Assembly: GCF_039537585.1 (NCBI RefSeq)
Contig: NZ_BAABAU010000005.1
Span: forward strand, 334-64,333
Length of the DNA stretch: 64,000 nucleotides
DNA from: Frondihabitans peucedani
GTDB taxonomy: Bacteria; Actinomycetota; Actinomycetes; Actinomycetales; Microbacteriaceae
Reading direction: 5' to 3'
Shown here: positions 26,905 through 35,348 of the stretch, piece after piece
Layout of the letters: each line of letters opens with the position of its first letter
Numbering within the stretch: position 1 is the stretch's first letter
The notes under the pieces: generated by a model
Database searches by the model: none
What the model was told of the DNA's origin: nothing
Seen by the model: only the letters and a program-made list of their open reading frames with translations
Position numbers and translations under genes: made by a program

Positions 26905-29085
26905 ATGAGCCGATCCAAGCCCGAGGACGCAGCACCCGAGGTGCGCCTGAACGCCGCTCCGCCGCTCGACCCGCAGCACGCGTACGAGAGCGACGTCCGC
27001 CCGGGGGTGAGCCGCCGCACGATCCTGCTCGGCGGTGCCGCCGCGATCATGGCCGGTGTCGCCGCAGGATCCGCGGGCAGCGTCTTCGGCCCGGGCGCCT
27101 CCGCGCAGGCCGCGACCCGTCCCGCCCCCGCCGCGAAGACGACGAGGTCGATCAAGGACGTCAAGCACGTCGTGATCCTGATGCAGGAGAACCGGTCGTT
27201 CGACCACTACTACGGCACCCTCCCCGGGGTGCGCGGCTTCGGCGACAAGCAGGCGCTCGAGCTCCCCGGCGGCGGCACGATCTTCGCCCAGCCCGACCCG
27301 ACCCGCACAGACGGCGGGCACCTCCTGCCGTTCCCCCTCGACTCCGCCAACCACAACGCGCAGAACGCGGGCGGGCTCGACCACTCCTGGGGCGGCGGGC
27401 ACACCGCGTGGAACAAGGGCGCCTGGGACAACTGGGTGGCGGCCAAGTCGGAGCAGACCATGGGCTACTTCACCCGCGAGGACGTCCCGTTCCACCACAC
27501 GCTCGCGTCGTCGTTCACGATCGCCGACCACTACCACTCGTCGCTCATCGGCCCGACGACCCCGAACCGCCTCTTCCAGTGGACCGGGATGATCGACGCC
27601 GCCGGCGCGAAGGGCGGCCCGGCGACCGACAACCCGGCGGACTACGAACCGGTCTACAGCTGGACCACCTATCCGGAGCGCCTCCAGAAGGCCGGCGTCA
27701 CCTGGAAGACCTACAGCAACGACGAGGTCGGCGACGACGGGTCGCACCCCTACGTCGGCGACTACGGCGACAACCCGCTGTGGCTGTTCCAGCAGTACCA
27801 CGACGCGCTCGCGTCGACCGACCCGAAGGTGCGGGCCCTCGCCGAGAACGGCGGCCTCAACACCGGCTGGAAGCCCGACTCCGGCAAGGGCCTCGACGTG
27901 CACCACCTGCTCAGCGAGTTCGGGAAGGACGCAGCCGCGAACACGCTGCCGCAGGTGTCGTACGTGGTCGCTCCGTACGGGTGGTCGGAGCATCCTGCGG
28001 CCAGCCCCGACTACGGCGCGCACTACACGAACGCCGTCCTCCAGGCGCTGATGAGCAACGCCGAGACCTGGGCGAGCACGGTCCTCCTGATCAACTACGA
28101 CGAGAACGACGGCTACTTCGACCACATGCTGCCGCCGTTCGCCGAGCCCGGCACGAAGGACGAGTACGTCGACGGCCTGCCCGTCGGCTACGGGACCCGC
28201 GTGCCGCTGACAGTCGTCTCGCCGTGGAGCCGTGGTGGCTGGGTCGACTCGCAGGTGTTCGACCACACGTCGATCATCCGGTTCCTCGAGACCTGGACCG
28301 GCGTGCACGAGCCCAACATCTCGGCCTGGCGCCGCAGCATCTCGGGCGACCTCACCTCCTGCTTCGACTTCCGGAACCCCGACTTCTCGCTGCCCACGGC
28401 GAGCGAGGTCCCCCCGCTCAGCGAGACGCAGAAGCTGGTGGCCGCAGCCGACGCCGACGCTGCGAAGCCGCCGATCACCGAGCCCGCGGTCGGTGCGCAG
28501 AGGATGCCGACGCAGGATGCGGGCACGATGCGCCGCCGCCCCCTCCCGTACCGCCAGTTCGGCAACGTCTCCATCGACCGGGGTCGCGGACGCGTGCTCC
28601 TGAGCCTCCACAACGAGGGCACGCAGGGCGTCTCCCACCAGGTGTTCCCGAACGCCTGGCTGCCGTTCGAGTCGGCGCCGCACACGGTCGCGCCGCACTC
28701 GACGTCGACCTACACCTGGGACGCGCTGGCCACCGGCGGGCGGTACGACTTCAGTGTCTACGGCCCCGACCGCTTCCTGCGTCGGTTCGCCGGCACCGTC
28801 GTGCCCGGGTTCCACACCGATGTCGCGCTGCCCGGGGCCTCGGCCACGCTCGTCGTCCGCCCGCGGCCCGAACTCCGGCTGCAGCTCACCAGCGGCGGCC
28901 GGCCGGACGTGACCTTCACACTGACGTCGAACGACTTCGTGACGAAGACCTCCCGCGTCGAGGTCCGCGGCGGGCACTCGTCGACGGTGGCGTGGCCGGT
29001 CGACGAGTGGGGCTACTACGACGTGATCGTGACGGCCGACACGGGCGACGGGTTCCGCTACCGGTTCGCCGGCCGCGTGAGCTGA
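26905..29085 (+). CDS. Tat-exported phosphocholine-type phospholipase C
   Basis: A 726-residue enzyme of the non-haemolytic/acid-phosphatase-like phospholipase C family. A twin-arginine signal (SRRTILLGGAAAIMAG, about 32-60) marks Tat export. The catalytic domain (about 75-470) starts with HVVILMQENRSFDHYYGTL and contains IADHYHSSL and NYDENDGYFDHM. Two copies of the C-terminal DUF756 beta domain follow (about 555-640 and 645-726). It cleaves phosphatidylcholine or sphingomyelin outside the cell; phosphate scavenging is the likely role. The 3' end overlaps the convergent MFS gene by 28 bases. Confidence 0.92.
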   Translation: MSRSKPEDAAPEVRLNAAPPLDPQHAYESDVRPGVSRRTILLGGAAAIMAGVAAGSAGSVFGPGASAQAATRPAPAAKTTRSIKDVKHVVILMQENRSFDHYYGTLPGVRGFGDKQALELPGGGTIFAQPDPTRTDGGHLLPFPLDSANHNAQNAGGLDHSWGGGHTAWNKGAWDNWVAAKSEQTMGYFTREDVPFHHTLASSFTIADHYHSSLIGPTTPNRLFQWTGMIDAAGAKGGPATDNPADYEPVYSWTTYPERLQKAGVTWKTYSNDEVGDDGSHPYVGDYGDNPLWLFQQYHDALASTDPKVRALAENGGLNTGWKPDSGKGLDVHHLLSEFGKDAAANTLPQVSYVVAPYGWSEHPAASPDYGAHYTNAVLQALMSNAETWASTVLLINYDENDGYFDHMLPPFAEPGTKDEYVDGLPVGYGTRVPLTVVSPWSRGGWVDSQVFDHTSIIRFLETWTGVHEPNISAWRRSISGDLTSCFDFRNPDFSLPTASEVPPLSETQKLVAAADADAAKPPITEPAVGAQRMPTQDAGTMRRRPLPYRQFGNVSIDRGRGRVLLSLHNEGTQGVSHQVFPNAWLPFESAPHTVAPHSTSTYTWDALATGGRYDFSVYGPDRFLRRFAGTVVPGFHTDVALPGASATLVVRPRPELRLQLTSGGRPDVTFTLTSNDFVTKTSRVEVRGGHSSTVAWPVDEWGYYDVIVTADTGDGFRYRFAGRVS

Positions 29086-30557
29086 GAGCGGTCTCCGCCC
29101 GCGTCGGCGTCGGCGCCGGGTCCGGCTGGCGCAGGATCGTCGGACAGCAGCTCGGTGATCCTGTCCGTCGAGCGCTTCGCCGCGGCCGAGTTCGCGAGGA
29201 ACGCCAGCACCAGGATCACGGCCGCGAAGCCGATGAGGACGAACCAGAGGGCGTGGGTGGCCGGCACGAAGCCGGCCCCCGCGCTCGCGGACGCGCTCGC
29301 GCCGGTCAGGGTGCCGGCCAGCGCCACTCCGAGCGACACGCCCGTCTGACGCGAGGTCGAGGCCACGCCCGCCGCCGCGCCCGAGCGGTTGCGGGGCATG
29401 CCCGACACCGCGGTGTTCGTGAGCGGCGGGTTGATGAGTCCGAGCCCCGCGCCGAGCAGCAGGTAGGTGACGACGAGGAACCAGGTGGGCGTCGTCCCGC
29501 CGACGAAGAGCAGCAGGATCGCGCCCGCTCCGAGTCCCGTCGCGCCGAGTGCCAGCGGCCTGCGCGTCCCGGACGACGACACGAGCCGTCCCGAGATCGG
29601 GGCGGCGACGAGCTGGGCGAGCCCGAGGGGCAGCAGGTGGAGTCCTGCGACGAAGGGGGAGAAGCCGCGCACCTCCTGCAGGTAGAGCGCCGTCACGAAG
29701 ATGAAGGCGCCCTGCGCCGCGAAGGCGAAGACGGCGGTCGCGATGGCCGACGAGAAGGGGATGCTCGTGAAGAACCGGAAGTCGAGCAGGGGGTCGTCGC
29801 GCTTCGACTCGTAGTGGCGCAGGAGGACGAGAGCCAGGGCCCCGACCGCGAACAGCCCGATGGTCGCCGGGGAGCCCCAGCCGAACCGCGGCCCCTCGAT
29901 CAGCCCCGAGACCACCGTGCCGAGCAGCACGATCACGAGGAGCTGCCCGACCGGGTCGAAGCGACGGACCGTGTCGGACTTCGACTCGGGGACGAAGGCG
30001 AAGGTCAGGACGATCGCGGCGAGACCGATCGGGATGTTGATCCAGAAGATCGAGCGCCAGCCGACCGAGTCCGTGAGCGCGCCGCCGATGAGCGGGCCGA
30101 AGCCTGTCGAGATGCCCACGACGGCACCCCACACGCCGACCGCCTTGGCGCGCTGGGCGCCGTCCGTGAAGGTCGCCGAGATGATCGACAGCGCGACCGG
30201 GTTGAGCATCGACCCGCCGATGGCCTGGAGCATGCGGCAGGCCACCAGGATCGGGATGCTCGGCGCGAGCGAGCAGAGCAGCGAACCGGTGACGAACACG
30301 ACCAGGCCGATCTGGAAGATCCTGCGACGCCCGAAGCGGTCGGCCGTCGAGCCGGACAGCATCAGGAAGCTCGCGATGACGAGCGTGTAGCCGTCGATGG
30401 TCCACTGGAGCCCGGAGATGGTCGAGTGGAACTCCCGGCCGATCGAGGGCAGGGCCACGTTCACGACCGTCGCGTCCATCGACGCGATGAAGAGGCTCAT
30501 GCAGCAGATCGCGAGGATCCCGTACTTGTGCTGGTAGCGCGAGGGGAGTGTCGTCAC
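29058..30557 (-). CDS. DHA2-family drug/H+ antiporter (MFS, 14 segments)
   Basis: A 499-residue exporter of the EmrB/QacA type with about fourteen membrane segments. Motif A appears as GSTADRFGRRRIF, motif D1 near MDATVVNVALPSI, and motif C as GVWGAVVGISTGFGPLIGG. The GTG start is chosen because upstream residues (MLWLGSCMDRG) are unlike the family. The substrate is unknown; the family exports cationic drugs or antibiotics. The stop lies inside the phospholipase gene on the other strand, so the two messages are complementary over 28 bases. Confidence 0.9.
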   Translation of the reverse strand: MTTLPSRYQHKYGILAICCMSLFIASMDATVVNVALPSIGREFHSTISGLQWTIDGYTLVIASFLMLSGSTADRFGRRRIFQIGLVVFVTGSLLCSLAPSIPILVACRMLQAIGGSMLNPVALSIISATFTDGAQRAKAVGVWGAVVGISTGFGPLIGGALTDSVGWRSIFWINIPIGLAAIVLTFAFVPESKSDTVRRFDPVGQLLVIVLLGTVVSGLIEGPRFGWGSPATIGLFAVGALALVLLRHYESKRDDPLLDFRFFTSIPFSSAIATAVFAFAAQGAFIFVTALYLQEVRGFSPFVAGLHLLPLGLAQLVAAPISGRLVSSSGTRRPLALGATGLGAGAILLLFVGGTTPTWFLVVTYLLLGAGLGLINPPLTNTAVSGMPRNRSGAAAGVASTSRQTGVSLGVALAGTLTGASASASAGAGFVPATHALWFVLIGFAAVILVLAFLANSAAAKRSTDRITELLSDDPAPAGPGADADAGGDRSQLTRPANR

Positions 30558-30606
30558 CCGTCCATTCAACGCCCCCGCTCGGGCCGCACTCAGTCTTCGG
30601 CGGTGC

Positions 30607-30636
30607 TTGATTCCAACGTTGCAATGGGCATACGAT
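30607..30636 (+). promoter_or_regulatory. promoter with LacI-type operator in its spacer
   Basis: TTGATT (30607-30612) and TACGAT (30631-30636) are 18 bases apart. Overlapping the -35 and spacer is ATTCCAACGTTGCAAT (30610-30625), a 16-base palindrome with one mismatched pair and a central CG, the typical LacI-family form. Binding would block the promoter of the sugar ABC importer. The half ATTnCAACG also occurs at the arabinofuranosidase promoter. Confidence 0.55.
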
Positions 30637-30683
30637 GACCTGACCCGGGCACCCCTGTCCATGCAGGAGCCCAGCCACAGCAA

Positions 30684-30695
30684 GTGAGCGCTAAC
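30684..30695. promoter_or_regulatory. second LacI-like site GTGAGCGCTAAC
   Basis: A near-palindrome (one mismatched pair) with the AGCGCT core common in LacI-family operators, 46 bases before the solute-binding protein gene and 47 downstream of the -10 box. It may be an auxiliary operator. Confidence 0.4.
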
Positions 30696-30741
30696 CTGCC
30701 GAATCCCCGGCCGGCCAGCACCGTCACGATGGAGTGATCAC

Positions 30742-32082
30742 ATGTCAGCACACAGCTCATTCACCCGACGAAGTCTCCTCGGAGCGGGACTCGCCGGAGT
30801 CGCCACCGCCGCCCTCGCGGGCTGTGCGAGCAGCCCGATCGGGGCAGGCCTCGTCGGCAGCAAGCTCAACCCCGAGCAGCTCATCTTCTGGAACCTCTTC
30901 GGCGGCGGCGACGGCAGCCGCATGCAGACGATGGAGGCGGGCTACCGCAAGACGCACGGCGGTGCGGGCTCGCTCCAGGCGACAGTCTTCGCCTGGGGCA
31001 ACCCCTACTACTCGAAGGTGACGCTCGCGACCGTCGGCAACCAGCCGCCCGACGTCGCCATCTCGCACCTGACACGCGCCAAGCCGCTCTTCGAGGGCGA
31101 CATCCTCGAGCCGATCACCGAGGCCGACCTCGCATCGGTCGGCCTGTCGTCGACCGACTTCAACCAGAAGTCGTGGGAGGCGCAGAAGACCGGCGGCAAG
31201 AACATCGCGATCCCCCTCGACACGCACCCGCTCGTCATGTTCTTCAACGCCGACGTCTGCAAGAAGGCCGGGCTGCTCGGCTCCGACGGCAAGCTCGTCG
31301 ATCTCGACGGCCTCGAGAACTTCGAGAAGGCCCTCGCCGCCGTCTCGAAGGTCACCGGAGGCACCGCGATCGCCTACGGCAACGTCTCGGAGACCGCGAC
31401 CCCGTGGCGCGTCTTCACCACGCTCTACCACCAGATCAAGGGCTCGACCCCGTTCATCTCCAACAACGGCTCGAAGCTGACGGTCAACGAGGACGACTTC
31501 ATCGAGGTCTGCACTCGCATCCAGAGCTGGGTCAAGAAGGGCTGGCTCAACAAGGGCCTCGACTACGCCGGCGCCATGTCGACCATGTTCGCCGGAAAGG
31601 CGGGCTTCTTCCTGCAGGGCGAGTGGGAGATCACGACGGCGCAGGCGGTCAAGGGACTGAAGTTCGGCATGGTCCCGGTGCCGACGCTGTTCGACGTGCC
31701 GGCCGCGCAGGCGGACTCGCACACGTTCGTCCTGCCCCGGAAGAACCGCACGCCCGAGCAGCGCAAGCAGGCGATGGGCTTCATCAAGTCGATGCTCGAC
31801 CAGAGCTACACCTGGGCCGAGGGCGGCCACGTGCCCGCCTACCTCAAGACGCTCGACAGCGCGAAGTACAAGGCCCTCGAGCCGCAGTCCGACTACGTCA
31901 AGTCGGCGGAGTACGCCGTCTACGACGACCCGGCGTGGTACGGCGGATCGGGATCGACCTTCGAGAACACGGTCGGCGCCCAGCTCGGTCTCGTGCAGCA
32001 GCTGGCGATCACGCCCCAGGGCGCGCTGTCCGCCATCAAGGACCAGCTCAAGGTCTACCTCAACACTCCCAGCCCCCTCTGA
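30742..32082 (+). CDS. sugar ABC transporter, solute-binding lipoprotein
   Basis: A 446-residue CUT1-type binding protein. The signal has a twin-arginine-like start (FTRRSLLGAGLAG) and a lipobox LAGC, so the mature protein begins with a lipidated cysteine near residue 27. The periplasmic-type fold shows LIFWNLFGGGDG, AIPLDTHPLVMFFNADV and the late GEWEITT region. It delivers a carbohydrate to the two permeases downstream. The ligand cannot be named from sequence; an arabino-oligosaccharide is suggested by the shared operator with the GH51 enzyme. GGAGTG lies in front of the ATG. Confidence 0.92.
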   Translation: MSAHSSFTRRSLLGAGLAGVATAALAGCASSPIGAGLVGSKLNPEQLIFWNLFGGGDGSRMQTMEAGYRKTHGGAGSLQATVFAWGNPYYSKVTLATVGNQPPDVAISHLTRAKPLFEGDILEPITEADLASVGLSSTDFNQKSWEAQKTGGKNIAIPLDTHPLVMFFNADVCKKAGLLGSDGKLVDLDGLENFEKALAAVSKVTGGTAIAYGNVSETATPWRVFTTLYHQIKGSTPFISNNGSKLTVNEDDFIEVCTRIQSWVKKGWLNKGLDYAGAMSTMFAGKAGFFLQGEWEITTAQAVKGLKFGMVPVPTLFDVPAAQADSHTFVLPRKNRTPEQRKQAMGFIKSMLDQSYTWAEGGHVPAYLKTLDSAKYKALEPQSDYVKSAEYAVYDDPAWYGGSGSTFENTVGAQLGLVQQLAITPQGALSAIKDQLKVYLNTPSPL

Positions 32083-32116
32083 CCCCGACCGCTCTCACCC
32101 CTGGAGGTACAACGAC

Positions 32117-33073
32117 GTGACCGCCGCACCCGCCATGACCCGCGCCACACGCACGAGTCCACACACGCTCGCCACGAAGCGCCGCTCGCCCCTGTCGGGC
32201 GGCGACAGCCGAGGCGCCTGGCTCTTCCTCGCCCCCTTCGGCCTCTTCTACGTGGCCTTCCTGCTCGGCCCCACGGTGTGGATGCTCATCACGAGCTTCT
32301 TCAACACCTCCACGGTCAAGACCGGCCTCGGCTCCTTCGCCGGATTCAAGAACTACGGCGAGATGCTGGGCCGCGCCGACTTCTGGAGCGCCATGTGGCA
32401 CACGCTCCAGTTCACCCTCTACACGACGCCGCCCCTCGTCGTCCTGGCGTTCGTGTTCGCGATCCTGACGAACCGCGTGCGCCGCGGCCAGTGGTTCTTC
32501 CGCCTCGCGTTCTTCCTGCCGTACATCCTCCCGTCGGCGACGATCTCGCTCATCTGGGTGTTCATCTTCACGCCGGGATCGGGCCTCTGGGCCTCGGCGC
32601 AGCAGGCGGTCGGCATCACGCCGGGCGCCGGCGTCCTGGCCAGCCCGGCGACGGCGATGATCGGCATCGCCATCGCCACCGTCTGGTGGACCCTCGGCTT
32701 CAACTTCGTGCTCTACCTGGCAGGACTCCAGGAGATCCCGCGTGAGCTGTACGAGGCCGCCGCTGTCGACGGCGCCACGACCTGGGAGCAGATCCGCTTC
32801 ATCACCCTGCCGCTCCTCGGGCGGACCACGACCCTCGTGATCCTGCTCCAGATCATCGCCAGCCTGAAGATCTTCGACCAGGTGTACCTGATGACCTCGG
32901 GAGGCCCGGGCATCTCGACCCAGGTGGCCCTGACCCTCATCACCGGCACCGCCTTCACCGACAACCGCGTCGGTGCAGGATCGGCCGCCAGCGTGCTCCT
33001 CTTCATCGTCATCATCGTGATCGCCGTCGTCCGACAGATCATCGACCGTTCGCTGGCCCGGAAGGCGGCTTGA
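32117..33073 (+). CDS. sugar ABC transporter permease, MalF-like
   Basis: A 318-residue inner-membrane permease with six membrane segments. The EAA loop that contacts the ATPase reads IPRELYEAAAVDGATTWEQIRFITLPLL. GTG start with GGAGG upstream. It ends one base before the second permease, so translation is coupled. No ATPase gene is present in the cluster; a shared MsmK/UgpC-type ATPase encoded elsewhere is usual for CUT1 systems. Confidence 0.93.
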   Translation: MTAAPAMTRATRTSPHTLATKRRSPLSGGDSRGAWLFLAPFGLFYVAFLLGPTVWMLITSFFNTSTVKTGLGSFAGFKNYGEMLGRADFWSAMWHTLQFTLYTTPPLVVLAFVFAILTNRVRRGQWFFRLAFFLPYILPSATISLIWVFIFTPGSGLWASAQQAVGITPGAGVLASPATAMIGIAIATVWWTLGFNFVLYLAGLQEIPRELYEAAAVDGATTWEQIRFITLPLLGRTTTLVILLQIIASLKIFDQVYLMTSGGPGISTQVALTLITGTAFTDNRVGAGSAASVLLFIVIIVIAVVRQIIDRSLARKAA

Positions 33074-33074
33074 C

Positions 33075-33980
33075 ATGGCTCTCACCGAAGCGCGTCCGCG
33101 CACGAAGTCACCCATCTCGGCGGCTGCTCCCGTCGCGACGTCCGGCAAGGCGGGCGTCTCCGGGCGCACGTTCAGCATCGTCTCGGCCGTCGTCCTCACG
33201 GTGTTCGCGATCGTCTGGCTGATCCCGAGCCTCTTCGCCCTCAAGACGTCGCTCACCGACAACGGCGTCGCGGCCACTGGCGCCACGAACATCCTGAAGA
33301 ACTGGAACCCGACGCTCCACTCGTTCGCGTCGTACTTCCAAGCCGGCGACATCTGGAACTGGTACGCCGCCAGCGCCATCACCTCGGTCGTCACGGCCGT
33401 CCTGACCGTGCTGTTCGGCTCGATGGCCGCCTACGCCCTGTCGCGGCTGAAGTTCCGCGGGCAGAACACGGTGCTGCTGCTCATCCTGCTCGGCATCATG
33501 ATCCCGACCCAGGTGCTCATCGTGCCGATCTTCCAGGAGCTCGGCGCCGTCAACCTGCTGAACACCTACTGGTCGGTCATCTTCCCGCAGGTGCCCGCGG
33601 TCATCGCCGTGTTCATCTTCAAGCAGTTCTTCGACGGCATCCCGAGGGAGCTCGAGGAGGCGGCCCGAATCGATGGTGCCGGGCTCTGGAAGATCTTCTG
33701 GTCGGTGATCCTGCCCCTGTCGCGTCCCGTCATCGCGGCCGTCACGATCCTGACCTTCGTGGGCGTCTGGAACAACCTGCTGCTGCCGCTGTTCGTACTG
33801 TCCAACCCCAACCTGATGACGGTGCCGGTCGGGCTCGCCTCGGTGCAGGGCTCGTTCGGTCTCCGCTATGCCGACATCCAGGCCGGCGCGCTACTGGCCG
33901 CTCTGCCGCTGATCGTCCTGTACCTGGCGTTCCAGCGTCAGATCGTCGAGGGCGTCACCGGCTCCGGGCTGAAGGGGTAG
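33075..33980 (+). CDS. sugar ABC transporter permease, MalG-like
   Basis: A 301-residue partner permease with six segments. The EAA loop is IPRELEEAARIDGAGLWKIFWSVILPL. The C-terminal end LYLAFQRQIVEGVTGSGLKG is the standard end of MalG-type subunits. It closes the three-gene operon and is followed by a UUCG-capped terminator. Confidence 0.93.
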   Translation: MALTEARPRTKSPISAAAPVATSGKAGVSGRTFSIVSAVVLTVFAIVWLIPSLFALKTSLTDNGVAATGATNILKNWNPTLHSFASYFQAGDIWNWYAASAITSVVTAVLTVLFGSMAAYALSRLKFRGQNTVLLLILLGIMIPTQVLIVPIFQELGAVNLLNTYWSVIFPQVPAVIAVFIFKQFFDGIPRELEEAARIDGAGLWKIFWSVILPLSRPVIAAVTILTFVGVWNNLLLPLFVLSNPNLMTVPVGLASVQGSFGLRYADIQAGALLAALPLIVLYLAFQRQIVEGVTGSGLKG

Positions 33981-33997
33981 GGCGCAGGATCACGCGG

Positions 33998-34029
33998 CGC
34001 GCGCCCGGGCTTCGGCTCGGGTGCGCGTT
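33998..34029 (+). terminator. terminator of the ABC operon (UUCG loop)
   Basis: A 13-base stem (CGCGCGCCCGGGC with GCTCGGGTGCGCG, two G-T pairs) closed by a TTCG tetraloop and followed by TT. Further on, GTGGTTGTGGGCTCGT is directly repeated up to the start of the repeat array. Confidence 0.75.
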
Positions 34030-34094
34030 GTGGTTTGTGGGGTGCTGGCTCGTGCTGTGGTTGTGGGCTCGTGGTTGTGGGCTCGTGCTCGTTA

Positions 34095-34626
34095 CTCCGT
34101 ACATATGGACGGAGATTCTCGCGTGATGCCCCTCCGATCCGCACGAACCCCGCGCGAATTCGAAAATCTCCTGCGTTATGCGCCCGGGAAGCTCTGCGGG
34201 GTGTTGGCTCCGTGCATATGGACGGAGATTCTCGGATCACGCCCCTCCGATCGGCATGCATTGCGTCCGGGGGCGCAGGATCTCCGTCGTTATGCGCCCG
34301 GGAGGTTGGCTCCGTGCATATGGACGGAGATTCTCGCGCGATGCCCCTCCGATCCGCATGAGTTGCGTCCGGATCGCAGGATCTCCGTCGTTATGCGCCC
34401 GGGAAGGTCTGCGGGGTGCTGGCTCCGTGCATATGGACGGAGATTCTCGAGCGATGCCCCTCCGATCCGCTTGAGTTGCGTGCGGGGCGCAGGATCTCCG
34501 TCGTTATGCGCCCCGGAGGCTCTGCTGGGTGCCAGCTCCGTGCATAGGGACGGAGATTCTCGAGTGATGCCCCTCCGATCGGCATGAAACGCGCGCGGAT
34601 CGCAGGATCTCCGTCCATTTGCGCCC
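34095..34626. repeat. palindromic repeat array 2 (five tandem units of about 113 bp)
   Basis: Units begin at 34095, 34208, 34310, 34423 and 34536, giving steps of 113, 102, 113 and 113 bases. Each starts with CTCCGTGCATATGGACGGAG (a 20-base near-palindrome), then ATTCTCG. The block GATGCCCCTCCGATCCGC follows (degenerate in unit 2), then a variable stretch and GCAGGATCTCCGTCGTTATG. The first unit is the most diverged in its last block, and the fifth ends in CCGTCCATTTG. The 102-base step lacks the TCTGCGGGGTGC linker. A 113-base period shifts the reading frame at each unit, so the open frames across it are not genes. The array fills most of the 684-base gap between the ABC operon and the acetyltransferase gene. 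Confidence 0.92.
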
Positions 34627-34664
34627 AGGCAGCAGCAGCAGCAGCGGCAGCAGCAGAGACGAAC

Positions 34665-35132
34665 TCAGCCCACCGGCTTCCGCATCTGCACCGCCGTGGT
34701 CTCGTAGCCGAGCGACTCGTAGAGTCCTCGCGCGACCGTGTTGAAGCCGAAGACGTTCAGCCCGAGCGTGGCGGCGCCGAGGCGTGCGGCCTCCGCCTCG
34801 GCGAGCTGCATGGCGGCGCGCCCGAAACCATGACCGCGCTCCGCCTCGACGATCTCGACGTCGAACACCCACCAGCCTCGAGACGCGGCGTCGATCACGC
34901 CGATCCAGAGCTCGCCGACGTCGCGTCCGTCGGGGGCGTGCACGGTGTAGACATGCTGGCCCTCGACCGGCCGGCCGTCACGGAAGTAGAGGCCGTCCGT
35001 CTTCGCCGCGTTGGCTTCGGCCTGCTCCAGGGTCTCGCCCGCCGCGCGCCGGGACTCGATGTAGTGGGCGCGGCTGCGGTCGAGCCACTCGGCGAGACGC
35101 TCGCCGGCCATGGTCTGGAGCGTGACGGTCAT
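34665..35132 (-). CDS. GNAT acetyltransferase
   Basis: A 155-residue GNAT protein. An N-terminal helical part (ERLAEWLDRSRAHYIESRRAAGE) precedes the core, where VGELWIGVID and the acetyl-CoA loop ERGHGFGRAAMQLAE are seen, then LGLNVFGFNTVARGLYESLGYE. The substrate is unknown. It is the last gene of the leftward operon that starts with the amidohydrolase, 60 bases after the 51-residue membrane protein, and its 3' end faces the repeat array. Confidence 0.88.
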   Translation of the reverse strand: MTVTLQTMAGERLAEWLDRSRAHYIESRRAAGETLEQAEANAAKTDGLYFRDGRPVEGQHVYTVHAPDGRDVGELWIGVIDAASRGWWVFDVEIVEAERGHGFGRAAMQLAEAEAARLGAATLGLNVFGFNTVARGLYESLGYETTAVQMRKPVG

Positions 35133-35192
35133 GCTCTCAGCCTCGCGGCGCCCGCGATCCTGCGCAAGCGCTCGCCACCCCGTGTCGCGCGG

Positions 35193-35348
35193 TCACGGCA
35201 CAGGCGACGACGACGGCACCGGAGCAGGGCTCGGCGTCGGCCGTCCACGATCGAGCTGGTGCCCGGCGACGAGCGCGGCGACGACACCGACGGTCACGAA
35301 CGCCGCGACGAGCAGCACGATGGCCGCTGCCGCGAGGGCCCGCCTCAC
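35193..35348 (-). CDS. 51-residue single-pass membrane protein
   Basis: A short open frame starting with GTG that shares GTGA with the stop of the methyltransferase gene, a sign of coupled translation. The product has a basic start (MRRALAA), one membrane segment (about 8-30, AIVLLVAAFVTVGVVAALVAG) and a short Pro/Ser-rich tail (PTPSPAPVPSSS). No family is recognised. It would be missed by length cut-offs. Confidence rests on the stop/start overlap and the well-formed membrane segment with a positively charged inner end. Confidence 0.55.
   Translation of the reverse strand: MRRALAAAAIVLLVAAFVTVGVVAALVAGHQLDRGRPTPSPAPVPSSSPVP

Noticed and set aside
34035..34618. Open frames through the repeat array that encode HMDGDSR- and PLRSA-like peptides
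   Set aside because: The 113-bp period shifts the frame at every unit and conservation is at DNA level on both strands; the peptides are by-products of the repeat.
34095..34626. CRISPR array
   Set aside because: The period of about 113 bp, near-identical units without unique spacers, and absence of cas genes do not fit CRISPR.
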